Assembly (NCBI GenBank): GCA_951812755.1
Contig: OX638329.1
Location: 3,356,522-3,420,521 of the forward strand
Origin: an uncultured Latescibacterota bacterium
GTDB lineage: Bacteria; Latescibacterota; UBA2968
Direction of reading: 5' to 3'
DNA length: 64,000 bases
The position numbers were made by a program, and so were the translations under genes. The notes beneath the pieces are model-generated. The model had not been told where the DNA came from. It saw only the letters and a program-made list of their open reading frames with translations, and did no database searches. This document shows, piece after piece, positions 27,901 to 37,582 of the stretch; within the stretch, counting starts at the first letter, position 1, and each line of letters starts with the position of its first letter.

Positions 27901-28285
27901 AACCTCTACTACCTATTTTGCCATCATCGACAAAAACTTTGCCTTCAAATTCAGATTTAATTTTCGTTATATCTCCGCCGCCAAAAAGGACGATGTATTC
28001 GCCAGGGCCAATCACTGTGTCTGATGGGAAAGAAAATGGTTTGCTCGTCTTAGAGTTGTCTGTCAATTGCCACCCACCGATCACAATAGTATCTGATCCG
28101 GTATTCAGTATTTCCACAAATTCGTCCTCACTGGTGTGCCGGACACCATCTCTATTGGCATCACCCCGATCCCCCGATGGCGGGCCTGCAAGGACCTCAT
28201 TGATCACGACATCCTTTTCAGCACCGAAAACTTGTATCTTCCAAAGCATTCCCAATATCACAACAATAATCCCGTATCTCATCAT
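24974..28285 (-). CDS. secreted multi-LTD protein with FlgD-like C-terminal tail
   Basis: Large surface or secreted protein, 1103 residues. The frame is open 26 codons further up, but ATG 28285 has a perfect AGGAGGT ribosome site and begins a signal peptide (MMRYGIIVVILGMLWKIQVFGA). Seen: five lamin-tail-domain-like units, the first at about 25-150, then about 277, 457, 637 and 814 onwards; a BIG2-like bacterial immunoglobulin domain at about 200-275 between the first and second; and a FlgD-Ig-like tail from about residue 1019 (PSPNPFNTATVLGFY to the end), the kind of C-terminus found on secreted FCB-group proteins. Units two and four share the signature GDANGDG/GDTNGDG, and three and five share VDANNDGVVDRH, both DxNxDG-type calcium-loop sequences. 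Units alternate in two types, with DNA-level duplication. Confidence 0.82.
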   Translation of the reverse strand: MMRYGIIVVILGMLWKIQVFGAEKDVVINEVLAGPPSGDRGDANRDGVRHTSEDEFVEILNTGSDTIVIGGWQLTDNSKTSKPFSFPSDTVIGPGEYIVLFGGGDITKIKSEFEGKVFVDDGKIGSRGLNNTSDEVFLIKTAGDTIARAEWGKEGGKDQSLVRYPEGTGGWVLHSADPGKGLFSPGKPRSLFDILQSFPEYLDMIEGESVSLIPAIYKDGVPTQLDDEVLWVSWDTTIARIEHNNKVVAVHPGETEVGFFWRGRESLHTYIRVLEKEKPALVISEVYPNPAWGEAGDANGDGVRHTYQDEFIEVANQSENPIDIGGYFLGDDDVSADRLFRFPDNTVLDTQAVVVLFGGGNMPVKDRIFVDDGRIGDGLSNWSDTVQLLAPDSSTVVASMVYERSTRGVSYARDEDGNYVLHNEIYKEDSTSVGRLKPGDDPIEPEGLTDTLAVPDGIVFSEILMLPEQVDANNDGVVDRHADAFVELTNIGADTLDLSGWMLGDDDIVVSKFFPFPDSVVLVPGGYVTIFGGGTPLGIPGHVLSVGDRIGNGLASGGDVVHLIMSDGKTVARSVRVPKATPDVSWLLSPDAPPQLHPQIPDWHAMSPGTSPDGQEATRADSINTAGRDTLDIFQPPKDLVISEVYPNPATGDAGDTNGDGGRHTYQDEFVEIANLGEHPIDIGGYYLGDDDVPLKKLFRFPDNTMLKPQAVAVLFGGGDMPVSERIFADDGRIGDGLSNGGDTVQLLAPDGSTVVSKMTYENARQGISFARDDNGNYLLHNEIYEGKSISVGRLGHGDDAIDPEELTIPNGLVFSEILMLPKQVDANNDGVVDRHTDAFVELANTGADTLDLSGWMLGDDDIVVSQFFPFPDDVMLVPGGYVTIFGGGTPVSIPGTVLSAGGQIGNGLSSGGDVVHLILPDGKTVARSVRVPKATPDVSWLLSPDAPPELHPRIPGQHAMSPGTPPVSEVEPDTLNGVNDENVVSGKPIVFDSEGQMVNSPISGDSKPRGLETDWGIYPSPNPFNTATVLGFYTTGGPVYVTIYNILGQPIRRLVQQHLPAGYYRRIWDGKNDSGASVGSGIYIVLLKDKEAIFTNRVALLK
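25394..27450 (-). repeat. internal tandem duplication of about 1.07 kb in LTD gene
   Basis: Two adjacent copies, roughly 25394-26458 and 26459-27450, each encoding one type-A and one type-B LTD unit. Anchors such as ACCGGGTGACATCGCGTG (25394) and ACCGGGCGACATCGCGTG (26459), and the AAAATCCG segments near 26103 and 27181, are offset by 1065-1078 bases. Long stretches are nearly identical, so the duplication is recent or kept alike by conversion. Confidence 0.85.
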
Positions 28286-28563
28286 ATTGACCTCCTGCGA
28301 TAATTTTTCTTTATGACATCTGCAAATCGCGTGCCAAAAGCTAAAAAATATCATAAGAGACATTAAATCAGTGAGTTACGCTCATGGAGGTCTGTATAAC
28401 CAAATAGCATTGGAGAACGAATCGTTCAATTTTTGGCGATGAATGAATCAAATTTTTCAAAAAAAATCCCGGCCATTATAGTGACCGGGGTTCATTTATG
28501 CTTGACGTATATCGAAAAAACGTGTTATTGATTGCGTCGTCTAACCAACAGGAGGATAAGACT

Positions 28564-29340
28564 ATGGACTGTAAATTACCCGAAGACTTTCACACAGTTC
28601 TCCAAATAGAGAATGCGGCTGAACGATTTGACGAAGCCTTGCAAGTCGCAGAAAAAATTTCTGCTGCAGACGTCAAATTGTATCCCAACATGGACCACGC
28701 GGCGATCTTCACGGATCCTCCGTGCCTCGTTGCGGGGCCTCTAAAAAAAATGGGTTATGTTGCAGGTTGGGACACCAGGTGCTACCCCTCCCCCGTCGAT
28801 GAACAGGATTATATCAACGTGCCATCGGGTTTACCCGTCGGACATCCCGCCCTCGCACGCGGCTGGTTTCACTATGTCGCTGTGGTTCACCCCGTTGACC
28901 AACCCGCACTCGATCAGATGCTTGGGCAGGGATACGGCAATCCCTTTATCCACCACCTGACCTGGGGCATAGTACCGCCAGACCGAAACGGCGGGGATGA
29001 TTTCGACTATGCATGCAGAGTTATTTCTCACATGGTCAACACGCGACAACGCATTGGAGGTTATCTAAATCAAGAACCGGGAACTCTGATAATGGCGTTA
29101 CCATCCGATATTACACGACACCCACGATTTGAAACCACCCTTCCCGAATTGCTCGACGGATTAGATACCGACTCTTATCAGGTTGAAACCATGCAAGGCG
29201 GTGGATTTCTGATTCAGTTTTTTGTTCTAACTGGTGGGCGAATTGAAGTTGCACTTCGCATCAATACCCGGCAAACCTTCAACCCCAAAAGTGTACACAA
29301 AATTTCAGAAGACGAAATCAGCACTCAGCAGACTGATTGA
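28564..29340 (+). CDS. uncharacterised protein, possibly VOC-like
   Basis: 258 residues, no signal peptide, no membrane segment. The ATG at 28564 is supported by AGGAGG eight bases upstream; the open frame before it is not coding-like. Seen: MDHAAIFTDPP near residue 50, a central HYVAVVHPVDQPALDQML, then NPFIHHLTWGIVPPD and a beta-rich C-terminus (GGGFLIQFFVLTGGRIEVAL). Histidine-rich strands and the two-halves layout are a little like vicinal-oxygen-chelate enzymes such as HppD-like proteins, but I cannot align metal ligands with confidence. It converges on rpoN, ten bases away, with no visible terminator between. Confidence 0.6.
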   Translation: MDCKLPEDFHTVLQIENAAERFDEALQVAEKISAADVKLYPNMDHAAIFTDPPCLVAGPLKKMGYVAGWDTRCYPSPVDEQDYINVPSGLPVGHPALARGWFHYVAVVHPVDQPALDQMLGQGYGNPFIHHLTWGIVPPDRNGGDDFDYACRVISHMVNTRQRIGGYLNQEPGTLIMALPSDITRHPRFETTLPELLDGLDTDSYQVETMQGGGFLIQFFVLTGGRIEVALRINTRQTFNPKSVHKISEDEISTQQTD

Positions 29341-29350
29341 ACTGACCTGT

Positions 29351-30841
29351 CTAAAGTGCCTTCCGAAGTCGTGCGGAACTGATGTTGAGTTGATCTCGAT
29401 ATTTGGCTACCGTGCGTCGCGCGATATGAATGCCTTCTTTTTTTAAAATAGTTGATATGTGTTGATCGCTCAGTGGATCCTGCACATCTTCATTGCCAAT
29501 GAGCTGTGCAATTTTTTCTTTTACACTTTTGGCAGAGATATCGTCGCCATCGTATCGACTCCATCCCCCATCAAAAAAATATTTCAATTCATAAACACCA
29601 TGTGGTGTTTGTACATATTTGCCATTACTCACGCGGCTGATAGTCGAAATGTGCATCTGCACCTTATCAGCTACTTCTTGAAGCACCATTGGCTTGAGAA
29701 AACCAGGGCCTCGCTCAAAAAACTGAACCTGATTTTCGACAATACATCTCATGACTTTTAACATGGTTGCGCGCCTTTGATGAATCGCATTGATAAACCA
29801 GCGCGCAGAATTGAGTTTTTCAACAACAAATTTTTTGGTCTCTCGCAACTTTGGATCATCTCGGCTCGACTTGTCCGATTGTCTGAGCAAGGTGCGATAA
29901 ATTGGGGTGACGCGCAATTCGGGCAGGATGCGATCGGTCAGGGCAACAACGTACTCGTCACCGATCTTTTGGACTTCGAGGTCGGGAATAACGTGATTGA
30001 GATTCAATTCGGGTTCAGGTTCTATATTGGGCTTGGGATTGAGCGACGCGAGGACTTCCTCAACAACGCGCATATCATCAATGCTCGTGTCGAGTGCCTG
30101 GCTTATCAGGCTAAATCGGCGGTTGATCCAGTTGTCGAGGTGATTGCGTACTACCTCTGCAACCAAACCGTTTGTGATATTTTTTTCTTTTAACTGAATC
30201 AGCAAACACTCTTGAAGGTTTCGCGCACCAACACCTACTGGGTCAAATGTCTGGATAATGCCCAAAACGCATGCCACATTGTCGGGATTAACCCCAAGTT
30301 CATCAGCCACTTCCCCTATCGTACATCCCAAAAACCCGTCTTCGTCAATATTGCCAATTAAGTATTCGGCGATAATGCGATCACTCGGCGAAAGATCCGT
30401 GATTGCCACCTGTTCTAAAAGTAAATCCCGCAGCGTTTTTTGAGTGGTACTGTCGTTGTGCCAGTCTTCAGTATTGGATTCAAATTCTTCACGAGGGCTG
30501 GCATACCCGGATTCGTTTAAGTAGTGATCCCAGTCTTGCGCATCAAATGCGTCTGTATCGAGTGTGTCTAAATCCGATTCTTCAAATTCCAATTCTGCAA
30601 GGAGCTCTTCATCCTCGTCTTCGTTCTCGGATTCGTCATCCAGTTCGGCTTCGGGCTCTTCCTGCTCCAAATCCAGATTAACATCTTCGTCAATTTCCAA
30701 AAGCGGATTGATCTCCAATTCTTGCCGAATTAACTCTGCTAATTCCAGAGTTGGCAATTGGAGCAGGTGCAAAGATTGGATGAGTTGCGGCGCCAATTTC
30801 TGCTGAATCAACTGAGATTGTGTATGATCAAGCCCAATCAT
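29351..30841 (-). CDS. rpoN: RNA polymerase sigma-54 factor
   Basis: Alternative sigma factor for -24/-12 promoters, needing AAA+ activators. About 496 residues. Seen: region I (LAPQLIQSLHLLQLPTLELAELIRQEL), a very acidic region II (DDESENEDEDEELLAELEFEE), core-binding and HTH domains, and the C-terminal RpoN box ARRTVAKYR. The ATG at 30841 gives the family N-terminus; a TTG 12 codons upstream is possible. It follows lptB and a MOSC gene on the same strand, close to the lptA-lptB-rpoN order known in Proteobacteria. No bacterial enhancer-binding protein is encoded in the window. Confidence 0.96.
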   Translation of the reverse strand: MIGLDHTQSQLIQQKLAPQLIQSLHLLQLPTLELAELIRQELEINPLLEIDEDVNLDLEQEEPEAELDDESENEDEDEELLAELEFEESDLDTLDTDAFDAQDWDHYLNESGYASPREEFESNTEDWHNDSTTQKTLRDLLLEQVAITDLSPSDRIIAEYLIGNIDEDGFLGCTIGEVADELGVNPDNVACVLGIIQTFDPVGVGARNLQECLLIQLKEKNITNGLVAEVVRNHLDNWINRRFSLISQALDTSIDDMRVVEEVLASLNPKPNIEPEPELNLNHVIPDLEVQKIGDEYVVALTDRILPELRVTPIYRTLLRQSDKSSRDDPKLRETKKFVVEKLNSARWFINAIHQRRATMLKVMRCIVENQVQFFERGPGFLKPMVLQEVADKVQMHISTISRVSNGKYVQTPHGVYELKYFFDGGWSRYDGDDISAKSVKEKIAQLIGNEDVQDPLSDQHISTILKKEGIHIARRTVAKYRDQLNISSARLRKAL

Positions 30842-30898
30842 AGTATAAAAAACGCTCCCACTTTGTTTTGTAATCAAATAATTCCATGCATTGTTCGC

Positions 30899-31447
30899 TT
30901 ATACTTTCTTCACAGTATTGCCAATTCGTATCGCGCCAGTGCGAATGACCTTTGCATTGATACCGCGCAACTGTAGCTGCTTGCCCACGGGAGAACTGAT
31001 AAATTTCAGCGCGTCCAGCCCAAAACGCGCAGCAAATTTTTTACATCCTGTATGGGGTTGATCTGTCACCTCGATCACCGCTTCCCCCAGACTCAGTCGG
31101 GTACCCGGTGGCACATTCTCCGCGCTCAGATCGAGATCCATATACAACTGGTCTCCAGCCAGTGCCCAACGCTCCTTTTTCTGTGCCAACAGAGCAATCA
31201 CGCGGGCGTTCATGATGTTGAGTTGCATGTCTGGATGGGCCGACCCATCTACCGTTTGAGAGCTACCGCGTGTTTTCCAGTTGTCGCCCACGAGCCCTTC
31301 AACCAGATGGAGTTCGCCCACTTCCATGACCTCCCTGGCCTCAACCTGCGGCCGTCGCACAATCAGCTCTAATACACCCGCATCTGTGGGCGACTGACGG
31401 ATATTTTCTAATCCCGCTTCCAACTCTGCCATCGTTACATGTTTCAT
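30899..31447 (-). CDS. MOSC-domain protein
   Basis: About 182 residues. Seen: GELHLVEGLVGDNW, a middle stretch SAHPDMQLNIMNARV, and PHTGCKKFAARFGLDALKF with the conserved Cys of the MOSC (molybdenum cofactor sulfurase C-terminal) fold. Known: stand-alone MOSC proteins bind or act on sulfur-bearing molybdenum-cofactor-type compounds, or detoxify N-hydroxylated bases (YiiM, YcbX); the substrate here is open. ATG 31447 has AGGA six bases upstream. It lies between lptB and rpoN, where other bacteria have no such gene. Confidence 0.85.
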   Translation of the reverse strand: MKHVTMAELEAGLENIRQSPTDAGVLELIVRRPQVEAREVMEVGELHLVEGLVGDNWKTRGSSQTVDGSAHPDMQLNIMNARVIALLAQKKERWALAGDQLYMDLDLSAENVPPGTRLSLGEAVIEVTDQPHTGCKKFAARFGLDALKFISSPVGKQLQLRGINAKVIRTGAIRIGNTVKKV

Positions 31448-31538
31448 TCTTGTCCTCATAAGTGTTCAGTAAGAGAAAGGAACAACTTTAAATAATAACA
31501 AATAACGGAGAGGGTTGTAAACCCTTTTTCCCAATTTG

Positions 31539-32264
31539 TTACGAATCGAGGCGAAATCGGTCGCCCAGATAAATGCGACGCGCTTTGTCGCTTGCTGCCA
31601 ATGCCTGAGGTGTACCCGATAGGAGAATCTTTCCCTCAGAGAGCAAATAGGAGCGATCAGTAATCGCCAAAGTTTCTCGCACATTGTGATCGGTAATCAA
31701 AACCCCGATATTTCGGCGTTTCAACTCGGCAATAATATTCTGAATATCTTCCACCGCACGCGGATCCACGCCGGCAAAAGGTTCGTCGAGCAGCATAAAG
31801 AGCGGATCTCGGGAGAGTGCCCGCGCGATTTCCAGTCGGCGCGTTTCGCCACCCGATAAACTATCTGCGCGTTGGTGAGACAAATGTCCAACTCCCAGGT
31901 CTTTCAATACCTTGCGAGCGCGTTCTGCGCGCTCTGCCTTACTCATTTTCCCATATTCGAGAACGGACAGGATATTTTCCAGAACGGTCATTTTTCTAAA
32001 AACCGTAGATTCCTGCGCCAGATAACCAATGCCCTGGCGGGCGCGGCGATACATGGGCAATGTAGTGATGTCCCGATCACCTAAAAAAATGTGTCCGGCA
32101 TTTGACGAGATTGCGCCGACAATAAGGTAAAAACACGTCGTTTTTCCCGCGCCATTAGGCCCTAAGAGACCGACAATTTCACCGGGATTGACAATCAAAC
32201 TGACCTGATCGACAACCAGGCGCCGTGCGTATTTTTTAACCAAACCCTCGGCTCTCAGGTTCAC
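31539..32264 (-). CDS. lptB: LPS export ABC ATPase LptB
   Basis: Cytoplasmic ATPase that powers lipopolysaccharide extraction from the inner membrane with LptFG. 241 residues, normal length. Seen: Walker A GPNGAGKTT (35-43), LGYLAQE-type Q-loop (GIGYLAQESTVFRKMTV), signature LSGGETRRLEIARAL, Walker B LFMLLDEPFAGVDP, H-loop ITDHNVRETL; the FAGVDP and TDHNVRE forms mark LptB rather than other ABC ATPases. ATGA overlap with the lptA stop. lptF and lptG are not in the window. Confidence 0.97.
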   Translation of the reverse strand: MNLRAEGLVKKYARRLVVDQVSLIVNPGEIVGLLGPNGAGKTTCFYLIVGAISSNAGHIFLGDRDITTLPMYRRARQGIGYLAQESTVFRKMTVLENILSVLEYGKMSKAERAERARKVLKDLGVGHLSHQRADSLSGGETRRLEIARALSRDPLFMLLDEPFAGVDPRAVEDIQNIIAELKRRNIGVLITDHNVRETLAITDRSYLLSEGKILLSGTPQALAASDKARRIYLGDRFRLDS

Positions 32265-33570
32265 GGCGCATCCTCCAATTCAGCGGTATAGTGACCTCGC
32301 ACAGCCCCTTCAGCTCGGATAGATGTCAACTGCCCCGGGGCAAATTTCAAAAGGAGATAATCCCCGGAGACCGTCACATCGTCGCTATCTTGGGTGACTC
32401 GCGTGCAATGTGCTTCATCGAAAATTGCCATCTGGTCTAACTCGCCGTTGGCAAACCACAACACACATCGCTTGCCCCCCAGGCGGCTTTCCGATAAGCT
32501 GTCCTGAGCAACATAAGAGCCAGTGCAGCCACCAGACAGTATTAAACTATCCAGTTTTCCATCTCTATAGACCAATCTGAGATCGTCGCCAGAGAGCACC
32601 GCCCGCGACGTATCTCGCTCGCTCAGATCGAGCATCACATCACCCCAGGCGTGCATGCGCTGCGGGGTCTCATCACGAAAGACAATCCGAGCGGAATCTG
32701 AGCGTATTTTTTGCGTATGACCATCGGCAAGAGCCATAGCATGGATGAGCGTGCTGTCCGAAAGCACCAACGCGCCGATGGTTTGATCAGATATTTCCAT
32801 AAGAATTTTCGCGCCCTGTGCAGAAACGGAATCGCGGTTACTGGGATTGGCCCAGGTCATCAGGGGCTTACCAGAAAGGACGATTGCAGAATCCACGTAC
32901 GCGCCAGACAAGGCTTTCCCCTGTGTGTATCCCTGTCGCAAGATGAGGTTGCCATTGAGAAAGAGTTCTTGCCCGCGATTGACAAAGGCAATGGAATCGG
33001 ACTGTGCCTCAAGGGTATCGCCGTATTCTCCCACTATCTGTAACTGCGTCTGGCCCTGTAAGTTTCCGCGCTCGCGGATCAAATCGTAGCGCAATTGGGA
33101 AGCGTGCAGTCTGCGGCCTTCGGGCAACAGAAGGGCGACATCACCCTCGGCAATAAGCGAATCCTCTTTGCTTAAAAACCGCACGATACGCGCCTCAAGC
33201 GTGCGCTGGTTGTCGCTTAGAAAGACGTGTCCCCGAAACGTCGCGAGATCTTCGCGGTCTTGAAAAATAAGTGTATCGGCGCGAATTTCTCGCACCGTAT
33301 CTTTGTAACTCACTCGATGTACAAAAAGATAGGTCGCATCCCCAACGCGCACATGTGCAGAATCGGCTTTTACAATGAGTTGGCGCAAGCTGTCTTCATA
33401 TACCACGCCTCCGCGGTAATTGCGCTGTGTCTGATCGTTCAATAGTAGCGTTTCTACCCAATCTGCACTGAGCTTCTGCTCGGCATATATCTCCGGGCAG
33501 GTGCATATAAGCAGAACTCCGAGAAAGCCCCGGAGTTCTGATCGCAAACGAAAATAATGTATGATATTTT

Positions 33571-33574
<4 letters not shown>
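32261..33574 (-). CDS. lptA: LptA/OstA-like LPS transport protein
   Basis: Periplasmic bridge for LPS, beta-jellyroll of the OstA fold. About 437 residues, more than twice E. coli LptA, which suggests extra jellyroll repeats, or an LptA merged with a LptD-N-terminal-like part. Seen: signal peptide after the start (FLGVLLICTCPEIYA), then repeated short strands of the form 'A..a....(d/e)..i.a.G.V.l' such as LVYRDGKLDSLILSGG and FNGNLILRQG-like units. The start is GTG at 33574, overlapping the lptC TGA by four bases (GTGA); an earlier open frame in lptC is not used. Position between lptC and lptB confirms the assignment. Confidence 0.88.
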
Positions 33575-35923
<2,349 letters not shown>

Positions 35924-36211
35924 TTATTCAATTACTCTGGGGACGCGGAAGTGACCTTGCCCAGAAAGCGGGGCATTCGCCAGCGCGTCCGACCGGTCCA
36001 ATGACTGCCCCATCACATCGTCTCGAAACGCATTTTTTAGGGGGAGTACATGTGCTGTTGGGGAGACCTCTGTTGTATCGAGTTGATCAAGTGCCGCAAC
36101 ATATTCGAGCATGCGGTTCAAATCATCGATTAGCTGCGCCTCCTCTTCCGGCGCAAAATTCAGGCGCGCAAGTTGCGCCACTTTTCGTACATCATTTTTT
36201 GAAACAGGCAT
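35924..36211 (-). CDS. gatC: Asp/Glu-tRNA amidotransferase subunit C
   Basis: Small stabilising subunit of GatCAB, which amidates mischarged Glu-tRNA-Gln or Asp-tRNA-Asn. 95 residues, normal. Seen: VRKVAQLARLNFAPEEE, then the family pattern LDQLDTTEVSPTAHVLPLKN and FRDDV. gatA and gatB are not in the window. The 5' end, with the eight bases before the ATG, is duplicated about 340 bases upstream (36447-36551), and the stop codon of the antitoxin gene between the copies lies exactly in the shared TAAACACT just ahead of this ATG. Confidence 0.93.
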   Translation of the reverse strand: MPVSKNDVRKVAQLARLNFAPEEEAQLIDDLNRMLEYVAALDQLDTTEVSPTAHVLPLKNAFRDDVMGQSLDRSDALANAPLSGQGHFRVPRVIE

Positions 36212-36216
36212 AGTGT

Positions 36217-36450
36217 TTACCGAAGGAATGCGTTGAGTAAGTCATCTGGGAGCGGCTCAAAAAAGCTGTGAGGGATGGTCATTCCGCGGTCAATTCCTAC
36301 AGGGCGCAGTTCGGCAGGAGATTGTGGCACCGGACGAATCTCCGCTATCGGTACATTGCGCCGACAAACGACGATTGTCTCTCCTTGCTCTACGCTGTCG
36401 ATGTAGTGCGAGAAATGAGTTTTTGCCTCAGAAATGTTGACTTTGATCAT
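36217..36450 (-). CDS. Phd/YefM-family antitoxin, orphan
   Basis: 77 residues. Seen: MIKVNISEAKTHFSHYIDSVEQGE and IVVCRRNVPIAEIRPVP, the classic prevent-host-death N-terminal DNA-binding and dimer domain, then a C-terminal tail with FEPLPDDLLNAFL that would normally neutralise a PIN or Fic/Doc toxin. No toxin gene follows: the next codons are gatC. The ATG overlaps (ATGA) the stop of the gatC-fragment ORF, so translation is coupled to it. GGAG lies upstream. An intact toxin could be elsewhere in the genome, or the antitoxin may protect against one that was lost. Confidence 0.88.
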   Translation of the reverse strand: MIKVNISEAKTHFSHYIDSVEQGETIVVCRRNVPIAEIRPVPQSPAELRPVGIDRGMTIPHSFFEPLPDDLLNAFLR

Positions 36451-36551
36451 TCTACACTCCGTTCAAAACTGATTCGGACCTCTTCTTTCGGCGCAAACTC
36501 CAAGCACGCAAGCCGCACCACTTTTCGCATATCATCTTTTGAAACAGGCAT
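36447..36551 (-). pseudogene. duplicated 5' fragment of gatC
   Basis: A 34-residue frame (MPVSKDDMRKVVRLACLEFA then PKEEVRISFERSVE) that matches the first 26 codons of gatC at about four bases in five, including the eight bases ahead of the ATG (TAAACACT). It ends in a TGA overlapping the antitoxin ATG. Too short for the complete GatC fold. Best read as a relict of a duplication or of recombination that brought in the antitoxin gene. Confidence 0.75.
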
Positions 36552-36612
36552 AGTGTTTAGATAAGGTTTTTGAATTTCAGCAGCATTTTGCGGGTATATC
36601 TTACACAATTTT

Positions 36613-37569
36613 TCAGGGTGCCGGTAACAACTGCCAACTCCCGTTATGGAGGGCCAACCGCGACGTGTCGGTCTTGTTATTCCTTAATGCCTCTTCGGTA
36701 CGTCGGCTGTCGTTGATAAATTGACTGGATTTGAATGCAAATATACTATTTGCGTTAGTATTTGGATACCTAAATACTTCGATACCTTTACCTATTATGC
36801 AGGTAATTCCGTCGAAACGTATGTATCTGTCGTGAGCGTATGTACTAAAAACATGATTTAGAGACAGGTGTAAGGTAATCTTTTTAATTTTTTTTAGTCC
36901 GAGTTGAGAAACCTTTTTCTGCAATTTTATTGCAATCTGGTCTAAGGCAACCGAATTTCTGCCTGCATCTGGAGATGAGTAGATTGTGACGTAGCATTTA
37001 GACGAATCGTTCTCAAGGAATTGAAACAGGTTAAGTAAATCATTCTGCTCATCATCGAAGTTCCACGCGGCATATCTATCTACGATAGTAACTTGTTTTG
37101 AAATCTTGGCAAGCATTTGAAAACGTTCTGCCCAGAGGTCAACTATCGGCTGGCCTATCGGTATATTGCAATTGGCAAGTTGTCTTGCGGATTCAAATTT
37201 ATCGGATTCACTAACATTGTGCAGTTCGGCGGCCTCGACATTTCCACAATATTTAGTTGGATTCAGGCCGAACACCAGCGCACGAGTTTCTTCTATAAGC
37301 GCAAGTTCAAACTTATGATGATACTTTGCCAAATCCTCAGGATCGTCTATACTTGCCCAATCAATTTCACTGGTATCCTGCCATAGAGGATAGCCATTAG
37401 ATTGAAATGTCGTGTAATATTCACGCAGTTGATGCTTAAGAATAGAATTTTGGGAATCGACATCTACTAGAATCCCATAGGGATTCCAATGATTTTTCAA
37501 CAGGTTTCGTATATGGTAAGGTTTTGCTTTAGAAAGTGCATCAGGTTCAATAGTGAATTTTACTAACAC
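36613..37569 (-). CDS. putative PLD/MIT_C-like effector of an ATPase cassette
   Basis: 318 residues, no signal peptide. Seen: an N-terminal half without recognised motifs; from about residue 155 strand-loop patterns KQVTIVDRYAAW (about 160), FLENDSSKCYVTIYSS, and then AHDRYIRFDG (His near 243) followed by TCIIGKGIEVF. The HDRYI...iGkGie order recalls the half HKD motif of the phospholipase-D-like MIT_C domain found in effector proteins of defence operons. I see only one such motif, so an active nuclease would need a dimer. The start is a GTG with GGAGG upstream. It follows the AAA ATPase by 13 bases, AT-rich unlike pyrG or pcrA. Function inferred mainly from context. Confidence 0.5.
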   Translation of the reverse strand: MLVKFTIEPDALSKAKPYHIRNLLKNHWNPYGILVDVDSQNSILKHQLREYYTTFQSNGYPLWQDTSEIDWASIDDPEDLAKYHHKFELALIEETRALVFGLNPTKYCGNVEAAELHNVSESDKFESARQLANCNIPIGQPIVDLWAERFQMLAKISKQVTIVDRYAAWNFDDEQNDLLNLFQFLENDSSKCYVTIYSSPDAGRNSVALDQIAIKLQKKVSQLGLKKIKKITLHLSLNHVFSTYAHDRYIRFDGITCIIGKGIEVFRYPNTNANSIFAFKSSQFINDSRRTEEALRNNKTDTSRLALHNGSWQLLPAP

Positions 37570-37582
37570 CCCTCCCCCTCCC

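Noticed and set aside
31511-31525. Small hairpin AGGGTT/AACCCT followed by T-run after lptB
   Set aside because: The T-run is on the plus strand, opposite to all nearby genes.
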